64,000 bases of DNA from Psoroptes ovis (GCA_002943765.1 PQWQ01000007.1:2792501-2856500), one strand, 5' to 3'; shown: positions 14,796-28,300, counted from the first letter of the stretch. Notes: generated from the letters alone by a model not told the origin. Made by a program: numbers and translations.

Positions 14796-14829
14796 ATTTT
14801 TGTATTTTCAACTGTGGAAATACAAAAAT
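14796..14829. repeat. Perfect 12-bp stem-loop
   Basis: Arms ATTTTTGTATTT (14796-14807) and AAATACAAAAAT (14818-14829) are exact reverse complements around a 10-nt loop. Function unknown. Confidence 0.7.
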
Positions 14830-15595
14830 CTCTCTTTCCAAAATAAACTTTTTCACACAATGCCAAGGTGATTGTAGAGAAAAAATTGTATATCCTTCCA
14901 GCGGCTACCTTGTCATAGTCATCGAAATAAACATCGAAAAATTAAAAAACATATTTTCATATTCATTTCCATTTATTCATTATTTCTATCATTGAATGAA
15001 TCATAAATGAATGAATAAGCATCGAATTTTTTGTAAAAGTTCAAAGAGAAATGAATTTAGGAAAAATCTCAATGAAAATAAATATGAAAATCTATTGTAA
15101 AAATCTAAAATGAAATGAATGATTCAAATGATTATTCACCATCATATGGATATTTTAATGATTTTTTATTGATTATTGAATATCCACTATTCATCCATTC
15201 GTCCATTTGTTAATTCATTCATTATTTACATTTGACCATCATTTTTTTCTATTTCATTCTCAAATCATGATCATTGTCAGTGCCGCTAACATACAGAGAC
15301 ACACCATTCATGCATTCAATCTTCAATGTTCAATGATGATCATTTTCATGAATGGCTTTGTTCGTGTTTTCCTTCATGGAACGTCATGGATCAATTGAAA
15401 ATTTGAAATTTAATGAAAAGAAAAAAAGGTGGTGCAAAATTGAAACCTTTTTGTCGTTTTTTTCTTTCTTTAATTATCATTGGATAATTATGATATTCAA
15501 CAAATTCTTGATTGTGTATCATTTCAGTGTTCCAGCATATGAGTACTTCTACCTAAGAACAATGATTTCGATGATTTTTGATGTTTTTCTGCAGG

Positions 15596-15603
15596 TATAT
15601 AAA
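15596..15603 (+). promoter_or_regulatory. TATA box of the Gly-rich peptide gene
   Basis: TATATAAA lies 103 nt upstream of the first exon's end of the 5' UTR (ATG at 15706). Transcription would start near 15627 and leave a 5' UTR of about 80 nt. A strong TATA box suits a highly expressed secreted or cuticular product. Confidence 0.6.
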
Positions 15604-15705
15604 GATCGAAAATATCTTCAGGTAAAATCACATCTTGTTTTAGTGAAATCATTTGTACAAAGAAAAAAAAACGCACAAATCATTACAAATAATTAAAATT
15701 TCAAA

Positions 15706-16027
15706 ATGAAATTCTCCGTAAGTTTTCATCAATTTTTTTCGAAAAATTTCTAATACCGAAATCCATCTATGAATCTTTTAACCATTGAAACAGATCGTTT
15801 TCGTTTTAATCATCGCTGCCTTGATGGCTGTTGTTTCAGCTCGTGGTCACGGTGGTGGTGGCGGTATCCGACGAAGCCACGGCGGTGGTGGCTACGGTGG
15901 CGGTAAACGAGGTGGTTATGGTGGCGGCGGCGGATGGGGTGGTGGCAAACGAGGCGGTTATGGCGGTGGTAAACGAGGCGGTTATGGTGGTGGCGGAGGC
16001 CGAGGCAAAGGCAAACACTATGGTTAA
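15706..16027 (+). CDS. Secreted Gly-rich peptide precursor with repeated KR sites
   Basis: Exon 1 is only 12 nt (15706-15717, MKFS), then a 76-nt intron, then exon 2 at 15794-16027; total 81 aa. Residues 1-21 (MKFSIVFVLIIAALMAVVSA) are a clear signal peptide. The mature part is almost all Gly with Tyr, Lys, Arg, His and one Trp. It is cut up by dibasic sites: IRR, then three GGGKR sites that precede GGY. If the KR sites are processed by a prohormone convertase, the Gly before each would be an amidation donor, giving short GGYGG-type peptides. Comparable Gly/Tyr-rich secreted peptides include nematode YGG/YGGWG antimicrobial peptides and arthropod cuticle glycine-rich proteins. I cannot choose between cuticle protein, antimicrobial and neuropeptide-like precursor. 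The GC-rich repeat makes long shadow frames on both strands. Confidence 0.8.
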
Positions 16028-17584
16028 GCTCAATGAAGAAAAAAAATCCAAAAATCTTCCATAATAACATCAAAAAATTCCATATAACATCAGATCAAAT
16101 AAAAAAAACCAAAAACAGCAGATTGATTGGTGGTCTAGTCATTTAATTGTATATTGAAATAGAATGGCTAAAGATATTCGAAAATTTATGAAAAAAATTA
16201 AAAACTTTGTTAAAATCATTTGAAATGAATAAAACATCCATTTCTTCTCCATCTCTTTGTTCAAATAAAACATGAAATTTTCGCGTTCAAATTTAATTTG
16301 TCTAAGAAAATCTCGAATACCTGATCAGAATTCGAAATTGATCAAATCCATTAATTTTCGGGAAAAATCTTCAATTCAAAAGACAAGAAATTGGACGGAA
16401 AATGCAAATGCAATGCAGTGAAGCCAACATTTTATCATCATTGCCTTGTCTTTTCCATTATTTTACAATTTCAAGTGAACTTCATCAAAATTAAATTTAA
16501 CCAAATTAGATTTAAATTTATTATTTTAAGAAGAGAAAGAAAAAGTTTTTTTTTCTTATAAACTGTAATGATGAATAAACCATAAGATGAGTTAAATGTA
16601 AAAATTGATGTGAATTGAATTTAAAGGGGAAAAGAAGAAGAAGAAGAGGTGTTGATGATAATAATTCCATATTTCCACAAGTGTTTTATTAAGATGTATT
16701 TCTCTGCTTGATTTTTTTTAGTTGGGAAAAGATCACAATTGTTTATGGATGGGCGAATTGTTTTGTTTGAATTTCGGACCGTATTGATGTGAGAGGTGAT
16801 TCTTAACTTTTTAAGTAGAATAAATCAGTAATCATGTGTACGTTTATGTATGTGTGTTTTGAAAAATAAATCTTTACAGCACCAATGGTTCAAGGAGAAA
16901 GGTTTATAAAGGTGAAAACAGAAAATTTGTCCATAAAGTTGTATGAATTAAGGTGTTGTTGCTGCTGCTTATGGAAGATAATTGTTACAAACAAAACAAT
17001 TTGAAAAATAAAAATTCAAAAACAAAAGTTTTACAGATTTAAAATGAGATGTTTCAATTTAAATGTTTTATTTTATTATCATTTGTTTGATTGTGATTGG
17101 CAAATGATTGAAGAATATGAAGAAAAATTTTGTTTGTTTAAATGAAAATTTTGAAAATGTTAATGTGGTTGGTTGTATGTGTGTTGTGTATGTTGTTTAT
17201 GTTATGTGAAAATAACTCTCTGGTAAACATTGAAAAAAGGTGATAGAAAAAAAAACAAATAAACAAAAATGATTCAATTTCAATTTTTTTTTTCGATAAT
17301 GTTAATGAGTGCAAAATGCAAATATATTTCAATATTTTTACTATTTTCATATAAATGAAGAAGAAGAAGAAGATAAAGGAGATCTTTTATTTTGTTACAA
17401 AATGGATTTTGATGATAATATTTTTTTCCGATTGATTGATTAATTAATTTTGTTTCAAGAATAATAATTTATGAATGAAAGGAATCGTTTTGTTGATTAT
17501 TATTGTTTTTATTTATCATTATAATTATTATGATTGTTGCAATATTTGTCGATTTTTTATTTTGGCCATTCGTATTATAATTGT
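16028..17584. other. Convergent intergenic region
   Basis: Spacer between the plus-strand Gly-rich gene and the minus-strand CNOT6 gene; it should hold both 3' UTRs. AT-rich, with a short GAA run near 16630. The 70-codon frame at 17138-17350 has no family signal. Nothing else seen. Confidence 0.5.
16098..16103 (+). terminator. Poly(A) signal AATAAA of the Gly-rich peptide gene
   Basis: AATAAA 71 nt after the stop codon, followed by an A-rich run. Confidence 0.55.
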
Positions 17585-20500
17585 TTATTTTTTATTATTT
17601 TTAATATTATTTTCTTGTTGTTGTTTTTGTTTATCTAATTCATTTATCGATTTTTTTGTTAATAATTCTAATTCGGCTACAATAGGAAAATGATCTGATG
17701 GTATATAATGATGTGGACAACCAGGTATACGATTTTTACTAAACCAACTAGTATCTAATGGACCAAGTACCCCTAATACCGAAAATAATCTTCTTGAACA
17801 AAATATATAATCGATTACGCCGCGAAAATCGAATCTAAATAATTGATAAGAATCAATTAATTGGTTGAATATTTTGTATTCGAAACAAATGAACTTACGT
17901 ATAATTTGTAAATGGTAAAACACCATCACTATATGCTTTAACAATATCGAATGGATGTGTATATTCTTTTTCATTTTGATCAATAACTGGACATATTTTA
18001 CGCAAACATAATTTATAAGCTAATTTTTTAAAATCAGGATGTTCAACTGAAATATGACCACGTGATAAATATTCAACAACACCTGAATCAGGTAATGAAT
18101 TAAAATCACCACATATGATCAATGGTATTGAATTAGGATCGATAGTTGATGAAGATTTGTCATTATTATTCAAATTGAACATTGTTGCTGATTGATCTAT
18201 GAATTTTTGCAACTCTCGCATCATCAACATTGTTTGAATTAATTTAACATCGCAATATTCAGGATCCCAGTGAATATGTGCCGTACAAACAACTAATGGT
18301 TGACTTTCGAATGGCTGCATATTTTCAAATTCATTTGTTTTATCTGTAATTTCTATGGATAAAAAATGGAAAATCAATTAAGATAAGAAATATTTCAAAC
18401 AAAATGACTGACCGATTTCGGCTTCTTTAGTTTTCAATAAGGCAACTAAACCAATATTATCTTTCGGCATCACACGATTTAACATTTCTTCACTACCTTC
18501 GCCATCTGCTGTTTGTGCTGCTAAAAATGTAAATTCCATTAAATGTTCATTAACCAATTCAAATCTATTATGTTTGAGGTAAAAAAATCATGAGATAAAA
18601 ATTATCATAAATGATGAATATGAAACTAAATAAAAACATACTTTGCTGTTTTGAAAAAAATGGCACAACCATCAACACGTTTTCGTTCTTGTTCATTCAT
18701 TGTTTTGGCACGACTTTTCGGCGAAAATATACCATAATAATGTGCCGTTTTCAATTCAGGCAAGAAAAATGATTCAAATTGTCCTGATTCAACTTCTTGC
18801 AAACAGATAATATCAGCATCATATTGCTTTATTTCTTTCATGATGACATTTTTACGAAAATCCCATGACAATGCCCATGATGGACAATATGAATATAATT
18901 GTCTTGATGCTAATTTATCGCACAATACATTATAACACATTACTGTGAATACATTTGATACACTGTGTGATGGCGTTGGTTCAGCTAATGTCAACCATGG
19001 TCGTGTTGGTGGCTGCATTGCTGGTACTGTGTAATTAAAGATTAAAAATAAATATAAAATTGAATTTAAAAATAGAAAAAAAATTATCATAATATTTAAA
19101 ATGAAAATTTCCACAAGAGACCGAAATTATAATTTTCAATTCATGAAAAAAAAATCACGAAATCATTAATTTTTTCTGTAATTTCACATCGAACACCATG
19201 CCTATTATTAAAGAAATTTACCATTTATAATATCATTATCACCCTCACAATTGAATGTCCAATGTGATGATGAAAAATTATTTTTATTATAATCATCTAA
19301 ATCGAATAATGATTTTAATGATGGATTATTAATGATTGCCGTTTCTTCCAATAGATTATGAATGCTACTTGTTATTGTTTTTCTTCGACGTTTTCTTGGT
19401 TTCAATAATTTCGGTAATGACAAACGTTTTGATTGATGATCAACATTGTCATTTTGTTGATTCGATATTAATGATGACGATGATGTCGAAGATATTGTCG
19501 ATGCAGAGTCTGAACAGCGTGATTGGAGCACTTGATGATGATCATCATGATGTTGTTGACTATCATTATTCATGATATTATTATTTTCATTATTATTCAC
19601 ATTACTTTCATTTAATTTTATAGAATTATGATTAAAACAATCTACAATAATATCAGATTCCTGATGATTATGATTATGGTAAAATAATGTCGAAAAACAA
19701 GATGATGATGTCAAATCTGTTGATGATGAACATGAAGACCCAATATTATGATGATGGTTGAGTTCATTTTCAGATGAACATGATGTATTGGACTCATCTA
19801 AAATTGAATCGACTAAAGCTAATTGTTCTGCATCAAAATTTTTCATTAACAACAATGATGATGATGATGATGTTGTCGATGATTCAGATGATGATGGTGA
19901 TGTTGACATTATTAATGATGATAATTGCTGTTGCTGATTTATCATTGTACAATTCGAAGATATCACAGTTTGATAATGAGATTCATCAATTGAACTATTA
20001 TTCATATTGTTATTGTTATTATTATTATGATGTAACAAATTGTTTGCAATTAACTGACTATTCAAATTGTTCACTTGTGTTTGTTGTTTTTGATGATAAT
20101 GATGATGGTGACCATTCGATGATAATGAGGAATATCTAATTAGATCATCTCCTTTGACAAAATTGACTCTGGACATTGATAATGTTTGCTCTTGATGAGA
20201 ATGTGAATTATTCAATAGATCTAGTTCGGATAATATTTTGTGATCATTAATATTATTATCATTATTTTCTTTAATGTCAACATTATTATTCAATGGTGAA
20301 CATGTTGAACACGATTGTTGTTGATTGACTTTTATCAAATTTGAATTTTCATTATTTTCTCTTGTGATTGTATTAATATTATCTTCAATCAAATGATGAC
20401 TATGATTATTGTTTGAATTATTATTTGTACGAGATACTTGTGGATGTAAATGATGATGATAATGATAATGGTGATGATGATGGAAATAATATGAGGATTT

Positions 20501-23500
20501 TGATGCTAAATTCGTTGATGATATCATGGAAGAATTATCACCATTGCTAATATTATTATTTTGATTGGGTACTGCTGATTCTTGATGTACAATTATATTA
20601 TGTGCACTACTGTTTCCGTTTAAATATGTGAGATTACGATAAGCTAAATTATTCCTGAATTGCTGCTGTTGTTGATGATGATGTTCAGCTTCAGCAGCAT
20701 GAGCAGCAGCAGCTAAATGTTGAAAATAATAATGTACAGACGGTGGTAATAATGATGGCGGTGGCGGAGGTGGATGCAACACTCGATATGATCTTCGTCG
20801 TAAACCTGCCGTTTGTCCTCCACTGTTTCCATTTAAATGTTGATATTTTGATGATTTAGATGCATTATTTGCCATTGAAATCGGTACATAATCATCACAT
20901 ACAATTAATGGAGCACCTTCTGCATGTATCGCTAATTTAGCTAATGAAATCCCTAGTTCAGACAATTCAGCTTGAAACGATGCAGAACATGGTGTTTGTA
21001 TTGAAACAATTGAAGGTGGTGATGATGATGAGGAGGAGGAAGAGGATGAAGGGGGTGATGATGATAATAATGTTGATGTTGATGATGATGGCGGTGGTTT
21101 AGGTGATGGTCTTTGTATGGATGTCGATGATGATAATGAAGATAAATTCCAATGTTGTTGTTGATGGTGTTGTTGTAACAATTCATTATTGGTAATATTT
21201 TCATTATTATTTGATGAAATCAATGATTGACTTTCATCATTATCATTATTATTTAATAATTTTTGATTACAATTTTGATTTTGATTATTAATATTATTAT
21301 AAATGGTAGCCATTGAATTTTATAATAATTAATTTTGAATGAATTTTATCATAAAACATCATAACAAATTGAATAAATATTTATATTTTTCTCATAAAAA
21401 TATTAACAAAAACAAAACAAAACAATTTTTCGAAATTAATCTGAGAGAATTGGATCAAATGTGTCATTGCTGATGTTGTATTTCATTGATAGATTGTCGG
21501 AAACGGACATTCAAATATATTTTTCGGACGTTAATTCAACATTTCATCGATGTACCAGCAGGAAAACACCAGCCAACAAGCACATACAAACACCAAAATA
21601 CACACAACACACACACACATACACACGATAATCAAACGACAATCATTTAAACAACAGCAACAACACCAACACCAACTTCAGCAACAACAACATTAAGAAA
21701 TAAATGATTATTATTCATTTATTTCATTTTATTTTTAATTTTTAAATTCAAAGATAATAATATCAGAAACTTAAATTTGAAATAAATATAAAAGATATCT
21801 CTCAACATTCATTCATTCATTCAGCCAGCCATTCAAATTTATTCACAGGTAACATTTTAAGAAACAGAAAAACCTAAATCATCATCATCACCGTCAAAGT
21901 AAGGTAAACGAAAAAAAAAAAAAAATTCGGCATCATCGGGTGTCCTAAATACACCAGAAACAAACACGATGATGAGATTCAGAAAAATCTAAGAGATTTT
22001 CTATCATTCATTCAGTTATTTTACCAATTTTCTATGAAATGTGTACCACACTCACACATTAACAATCTAACCTAACCAGAAGTGAGAGAACCTATCAATC
22101 TTTGATGAAACCTTATTATTTTGTTCCTTCTGGCAAAAATAGAAAAATACTCTTTCAGTGTTTTTTTTTATTCATTCGTCCAGAAATGAAATAATAAAAA
22201 AAACTGGTAACATATATTCAAATATGATAAGAACATAAATATACTTTTGAATATATGGAAATAGATAGATAAATAAATATTTTACCGAAAAAAATAAATA
22301 AATAAAGTCTAGGTCAAGATGTTTTATGATTATTATTATTTTGATATTTATACAAATATTTTCAATATTCTTACTGATTATTGCTGTTATTGCTATCACT
22401 ATTATTATTATTATTATCATCATTCATTACCTGTAAAATACTACACCAGAAACAAATATTTGAAATAAAATCAAATAAAATGAATGAATAATAATAATTA
22501 TTATTACCTAGTATTACAACTTTTTTTTGGTTTGATTTGAATAGGAAAAAAATTATATAAAAATATAAAAACATTTATATCATCTATAGGAATTAACATT
22601 CAATTCAATTATATTTTTTTTATAAGAATATATAAATCTTATTCTATGTATTAATTTTATTATTTGGTGTCCCTAATACTCTTGTTTTACATTATAATTA
22701 TCATTACAATTATAACTAATATTATTATCATCGCTAATTTAGGCAACCATTACATTTATATTGTATAATCATTTATTCATTTATTTATTATTTTCTATAA
22801 AAGTTTGATTAAAATAAATGTGGTTAATTTAAGATTTCTATTATATCTATAACAGTAAATTTCATTCGAGTAAAAATTCAACAACAACAAAAACGGTATA
22901 TTTCTGATATATTTTCTACAAATATACAAATATAAGATACGATTCGTATATATTTGTATAATATTTACCGTTGCAGTTGCTAGTATTTGCATTGTAAACG
23001 AGGTCGGTCGGTCAAATCTGACTTGTTTTTTTTTATGACTACCGTAGATAGTAAATAAAAGAAAAAAAATATTCTCTTTGAAATGTTCAGGTTTGTCAAT
23101 GGGTTCATTTATTTATTTTTTTCGTTTGGTTTCGGTTCTAAGATGCTTGTGTTGCTTGTTTTCATAGAGAGTAATTGTATCAAATATTGAAATACTACTC
23201 ATCAAAATAGAAGCAAAAATAAATTGGTTACATATCAAAGAGAAACAACCAATAATATTAATCACAATGATAAATGATACTAGATTTACAAGTAAAAAAC
23301 GAATAAAAAACGAAATAAATGAAAATGACTGGTCATTTTCAATTTTTTTTTCTTTTTCTCAAAATAATTTGAATAATAATAAAAATTACAATGACCATAA
23401 GAATAATATTAGCATTCATTATCATCTTTCTTCTACCATTGAAATTATTTTGAATACATAATTCATTATTAAGAAAAAAAAGTCATGTCTAAATATGTCA

Positions 23501-25377
23501 AAATATTCCCATTTAATTTGATTAGTACCAGTTTTTTAAGGATATTTTGCATATATCAATGTCGATGAATTGATATGACGATAATTATAATTCATTCTGC
23601 GTTTATTTTATTCAAATCAAGCTAATTTACATTCGCAATATCAATATTTTTATTCTATTTTTTTTTGTTCAATTTTCTCCGATGCGATAAATATAATCAT
23701 GAATAATAATCAATAGAAAACAATAATTTCCTCAATAATAAACTTGACATTGAAACACATAAAAATACGAAAAAAAAACTAATATTATCTTTTCGTTAAA
23801 CGATTTAGATGATTATGATGATGGTGTTTGCTGTCTGTTTTTTTTTGGTGACTATACATTTTTAAGTACATTCTTTTATCTATTTTTATTTCAATGCTTC
23901 TCTTCTTCATTTGTTAATAAAATTTTTTTTGTTATTAACAGTTTTCTTAAGATGTTTTTTGTATTATTCAAGAACAATGAATTCTCTTCTTTCATTAGTT
24001 TTTCATTTAAATATACACATAAGAAATGTGTAGATAAGTACATAGTGTTTTCCGGCTATGTTTTATTTCTTCTCGTTAAAATATATATTTTAAATAATAA
24101 TTTTTTTATGTTCAATTATTATACTGAAAAATAATCAGGTCGAAAAACTTTTCAAATTGGAAAAGCAATGATTTCAAACGAAAAAAAAAATAAAATAAAA
24201 TAAACTAAATATACTCAAAGTACTAATGCTATTATTAACAATTCGAGGAATAGATTTTTTTTCTTTTGATGACTCCAATGAATTAGATTGACGACAAACA
24301 TTTAATTTCATTTCGAGACATCAATTAACTAAATCATCATGAATTGATTATGTATTAAATGATCGATGGATGATGATAGGATCATTGATCAACAGGTTGT
24401 CATTTATGAAATGATATTTTCTTTTAAAAATAATCATGAAAATTATAACAGTAATAATGATGATAATAAACGATAACAATCTATTATTGATGAATGCAAT
24501 CATTTGTACCATCATTATTTTTGCATTATGAGAAAATATTGATAGTTATGATATATTTCCAATTCAAGGAGTGAACAAATTTTAAAAATTATTCAATCAA
24601 AAAATCAATCATTGATTTTGATCGAATGATTAAAATGAATTAATTTATATAATGGTCTCTTGCAAGAGTGGAAATTTTTTCATTTCAAACGATGATAAAA
24701 AAGAACATACCTTGTAGATTATCAAGTAAATATGTAAGCAATTTTTGTACGCCATTCTGTTCATTGTAAATGACCAATAATTCTTGTGTTAATGGATTTC
24801 CTTTTAATGCTAAATGATATGCAAAACAAAATGCAATAATAGTTTGAAAAATGAGAAAAGATTAGAATTTATTGTGAATAAACATTGAGTAAAGGAACTC
24901 ACCTAGCTGCTGTAATTGAAAACATCGTCCTAATTCATATGGTAATTGACGAAGATTATTATGATTTAAATATAATTCCCGTAGCATGATTAATTCACCG
25001 ATTTCAGGTGGTAATGAACGTAATTTGTTATTAGATAAATCTAATAATAATAAATGCTGTAGTTTTGATATTTCTGATGATAATTTAGTTATATTATTAT
25101 CATTTAAATAGAGACCGGTTAAATGTGTGAATGACCATAGTTGTGGACTAAGATTTTTAACAAGACCTATTAAAAGATTGAGAAAAAAAATGAATAATTT
25201 AATTAATGATTTTTTACAAAATTTCATAGGAAAAATATTACCCGTTATCTCCAATTCACTCCAATGTGATTCTTTTCCCTGTGCAATATCATCAGCTGTC
25301 AATATGATTGGTGCACGACGATTATTCGTTGTTTGTTCATATTTATTTTCACGATCACGATGACCAGGACGAGTCAT
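17585..25377 (-). CDS. CNOT6: CNOT6 (CCR4) poly(A) deadenylase, LRR isoform
   Basis: Seven exons on the minus strand: 25377-25242, 25166-24903, 24809-24711, 19026-18642, 18564-18413, 18352-17899 and 17834-17585; phases agree and give 579 aa. Exons 1-3 encode a short leader, AQGKESHWSELEITG, and leucine-rich repeats (LTGLYLNDNNI, LLLLDLSNNKLRSLPPEIG, LRELYLNHNNLRQLPYELG) plus LKGNPLTQELL. The LRR of CCR4 proteins docks on CAF1 (CNOT7/8). Exons 4-7 are the exonuclease-endonuclease-phosphatase domain: FTVMCYNVLCDK, IICLQEVE with the metal-binding Glu, HWDPEY, GDFNSLPDSG, FDFRGVIDYIF and the catalytic IPSDHFP. It removes poly(A) 3' to 5' in the CCR4-NOT complex. Start is the ATG at 25377; the frame opens further upstream without another ATG. 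A 5.7-kb intron separates LRR and nuclease exons. Confidence 0.95.
19222..21313 (-). CDS. CNOT6: Probable alternative first coding exon of CNOT6 (no LRR)
   Basis: A 2,092-nt open exon lies in the intron between the LRR and nuclease exons, same strand. Its ATG (21313) has an in-frame TAA nine bases upstream with no AG between, so it is a 5' coding exon, not a cassette exon in this frame. It ends AAT-G|GTAAAT in phase 1, exactly the phase of the CNOT6 exon starting at 19026, 195 nt downstream. Splicing would give 1,110 aa with the intact nuclease domain and 697 new residues in place of the LRR. The new part is Ser/Asn/His/Gln-rich but has two ordered-looking patches: AELSELGISLAKLAIHAEG (about 114-132) followed by APLIVCDDYVPIS, and a basic stretch LPKLLKPRKRRRKTITSSIH near the end. 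The alternative is an independent 701-aa gene ending at 19208. I favour the isoform because of phase and proximity. Confidence 0.65.
21314..24710. other. Remaining CNOT6 intron, probable internal promoter region
   Basis: Intron sequence between the alternative first exon and LRR exon 3. The part just upstream of 21313 (about 21340-21700 on the plus strand) has CA-rich and CAA-rich tracts and would contain the internal promoter and 5' UTR. The rest is AT-rich; short open frames at 22172-22992 and 23267-24134 look accidental. Confidence 0.45.
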
Positions 25378-28300
25378 TATTTTAAAATGTGGATATTTTT
25401 CAAATAATGATAAACCGTATTTCAAATATCAACCAAATAATTAAGTGATTTATGACAATAGATGCTTTAAATGCTAAATGAAGATTAAAAATTGAATTGC
25501 GCATTAGAATTATCAGTATAAATGAAAAATAATTGTCAAAATACCTGGATGAATAGTTTTCTATGTTAATAAAATCGATTGTCAAGAACTTATTATGATC
25601 ATATGAATATAAAATTTTAAATTCATTGCTTTTGTTTTGATTATTTCATTTTCGTTTAAATTTATTACTCAATACATAATTTATAATAATTAATATTATC
25701 GTAATGTTTGATAAATGTCAAAATCCTCTATTCTTTCAATTAATGGCAATTTTCTATTTTTAAACTATTTAAAATTCTAATATAAAATTATTTCGTCGTT
25801 TTCGATTAAAACAAAAACAAAAACAAAAATGTTGATTATGTCATTCAAAACCGATATAAACAAAAAAAAAAAAAAAAATCAAATCAAATGATATATTGTA
25901 AATAATGTCAATGTACCGCTAAAATTGAAATATTTTCCCCAATGATTATTATTGATCTTCAATTTTGTAGATGTTTTAATGATGATTAGATGATTTTGGG
26001 TTCAAATGTTTATTTTTTTCAAGAAAAAAAGATCAAAATTCGTGAAAAATCAATGACACAAATGAAATTTTATGATAAATTGATGAAATAATGAAAAGAA
26101 CAATGAAAAATGAAAATGAAAATAAACGAAAAAAAAAGAATCTTCTTTCACCACCACCACAACAACAACAATCATTGACAGACGAATCTATCGATAGCGT
26201 TCATTTTTTCGTTCTTTACTTGTTTTGAATTTTTTTTTCATTTCGCAATTTTTGATTTATTAAATTATTTATTAAATTGGATTTAAATTAATTTATTCTT
26301 ATTCCTTGTGGTCTTTTTGGAATACATGATAACTTTGAAGACTTTGAATACCATTACTCGAATAATTATGGATCCGTTGATAGAAATTCCCGAAATATAA
26401 TTGAAGAAATATATCCAACACATGTGTCTTTGATATATGATCATTTTAATTGGATTCATTCGCTAAATTTAGGTAAAAATGTTATCGAATGTATTCGTAA
26501 TTCCTGATTAATCTAATCTTGATAATTTTTTTTGTATAGATCATTGAAAAAATGTTTCAACTTCATGTGAAATTCTCCCAACAGAACGAAGATTTAAGAA
26601 GCAAATAATCGTCCATGATTGGCCATTACATCTCAATTAATGGTAAATTTACCCGATCAATCGTATTTATATTAGAAACGTAGATGAAAATAGATAAACC
26701 GATTTCTCATATGCATGATTCAAGTCGCACCGAATACGATAGTTAAATTCGTCTACAATCAACAATTATATTAGCCAATTGTATATTTTTGAATATCGAA
26801 AATTAAATTATGGATAATTATTATTGTGATTTTTCAAAATATCAAAATTACGAAATTTTCAATTAATTTCCATTTTCATAATCCATATCTATCGAAATTT
26901 GAAATGAAAAAAAATATGGAAAAAAATTGAATCATTACGTAATTTTATTTATTTGAAAATTTGATTTTTGAAAAATTTATTGTTTTTGTTATTATTTTGT
27001 GTGTGATCACATAATTAAAAGTTGCCATTCATTCATTCATTTTTTACTTACTTTCCTTAAAATCCTATCGATCATTGATCGAAGGAAATTTTTGTTTTTA
27101 TTTTTATTTTTTCAAAAGAAAAATTTTCCTTTTCTTTTGCTAAATCAATAAATTATTATTAGAAATAATTATTGATTGATATCAATGAAACATTTCTGAT
27201 CAAAACAATATCATTTGATATTGTTTTGATGGCCAAAAACAAAGATGAATGATGATAATTTTTTTTGTATTTTGGCTGCAAAATTATTCAAAATTCATTC
27301 AAAACATGAGAATAACTAAAGAAAACAAAAGGATTATTATTATTTATATGTTTTTTTGTCAAATTAATAATTCACTGACCTTGTCAAATGCAAATCTATT
27401 GACAGATGTTATAATAATAATTATCGATTGAATATTATGTAATCAATGTGCTAAAATATTGACATGTACATTGACATTGTTTGATTTGAATAGCATATTG
27501 ACATGTTGTGCATTTTGATTAGATCAGTGCATCACCGTCTTTTCAATGATCGATTCGATGAAGGAAAGAATTAACCGAACACAAAAATTCCTCATTATTC
27601 TAATTCAAAGATGATAAACCATTACCATTAATCAATCATGAATTATTATGAAAAACTTTCCGATCACCAAATGCTCGTTCCTATTCAACAAATGGTCGAT
27701 GACCGTCCATCTATGCATAATTATAATAAATCATATTTTTTTTATTGAAAATCTAATTATCATTTCAGCATCTTGAATCGATTTTGTTTGTTTTTTTTCA
27801 TTGAAATGATTAGTATTCATCTTTCTCCATAAATCATGTATTCAATTTTACATTTGTTTTATAAATGTGTAATTATCATAAAAAAACATGGGAAAACAAA
27901 TTTAAAAATAAATCATATCAAAATACATAGAAATTGGGTAATAGTTTAAAAGAAAGAAAACAAATCAATGAAATATGCAAAAATACATAATGGAATAATC
28001 AGTAAATTGATAATTAATCAATCATTTCCAGAACACAAACAATCAAGTAGCAAAATAATGATTAATGGTAGAAGAAAATACAATTTAAATTACCAGAAAC
28101 GATAGCACCCGATTGAAATTTCTATGGAAGATGTTTAAGCGCGAAAAACTGGAATTCATTTTCCCTTTGGTTGTTGGAATGTTTTGCAATCCAAAGAAAT
28201 CAAAATATGATCAGAAAAATGTCTTTCGAAGCAAAAGTGAAAGGAAAAATTCAAATTTTCACTCATTGATCTTCTCACAGATTACCGCCATCATCATTAT

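Larger units (their letters stand above)
11450..15705. other. Long AT-rich intergenic region with inverted repeats
   Basis: About 4.2 kb with no supportable gene. It holds the CNOT3 3' end and, at its right edge, the promoter of the Gly-rich peptide gene. Open frames near 13226-13810 and 15207-15696 are hydrophobic or Lys/Ile-rich translations of AT-rich DNA with no family signal. A T-rich run sits at about 13500-13540. Hairpin-forming inverted repeats lie at 14378-14428 and 14796-14829. Confidence 0.5.

Noticed and set aside
15810..16073. Long His/Arg-rich and Ala/Thr-rich frames on the minus strand over the Gly-rich gene
   Set aside because: They are antisense shadows of a GGT/GGC repeat, with no signals of their own; the plus-strand frame has a signal peptide, splice sites, TATA box and poly(A) signal.
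19336..20139. Plus-strand Met/Leu-rich frames opposite the CNOT6 alternative exon
   Set aside because: Antisense of GAT/CAT codon repeats in the minus-strand coding exon.
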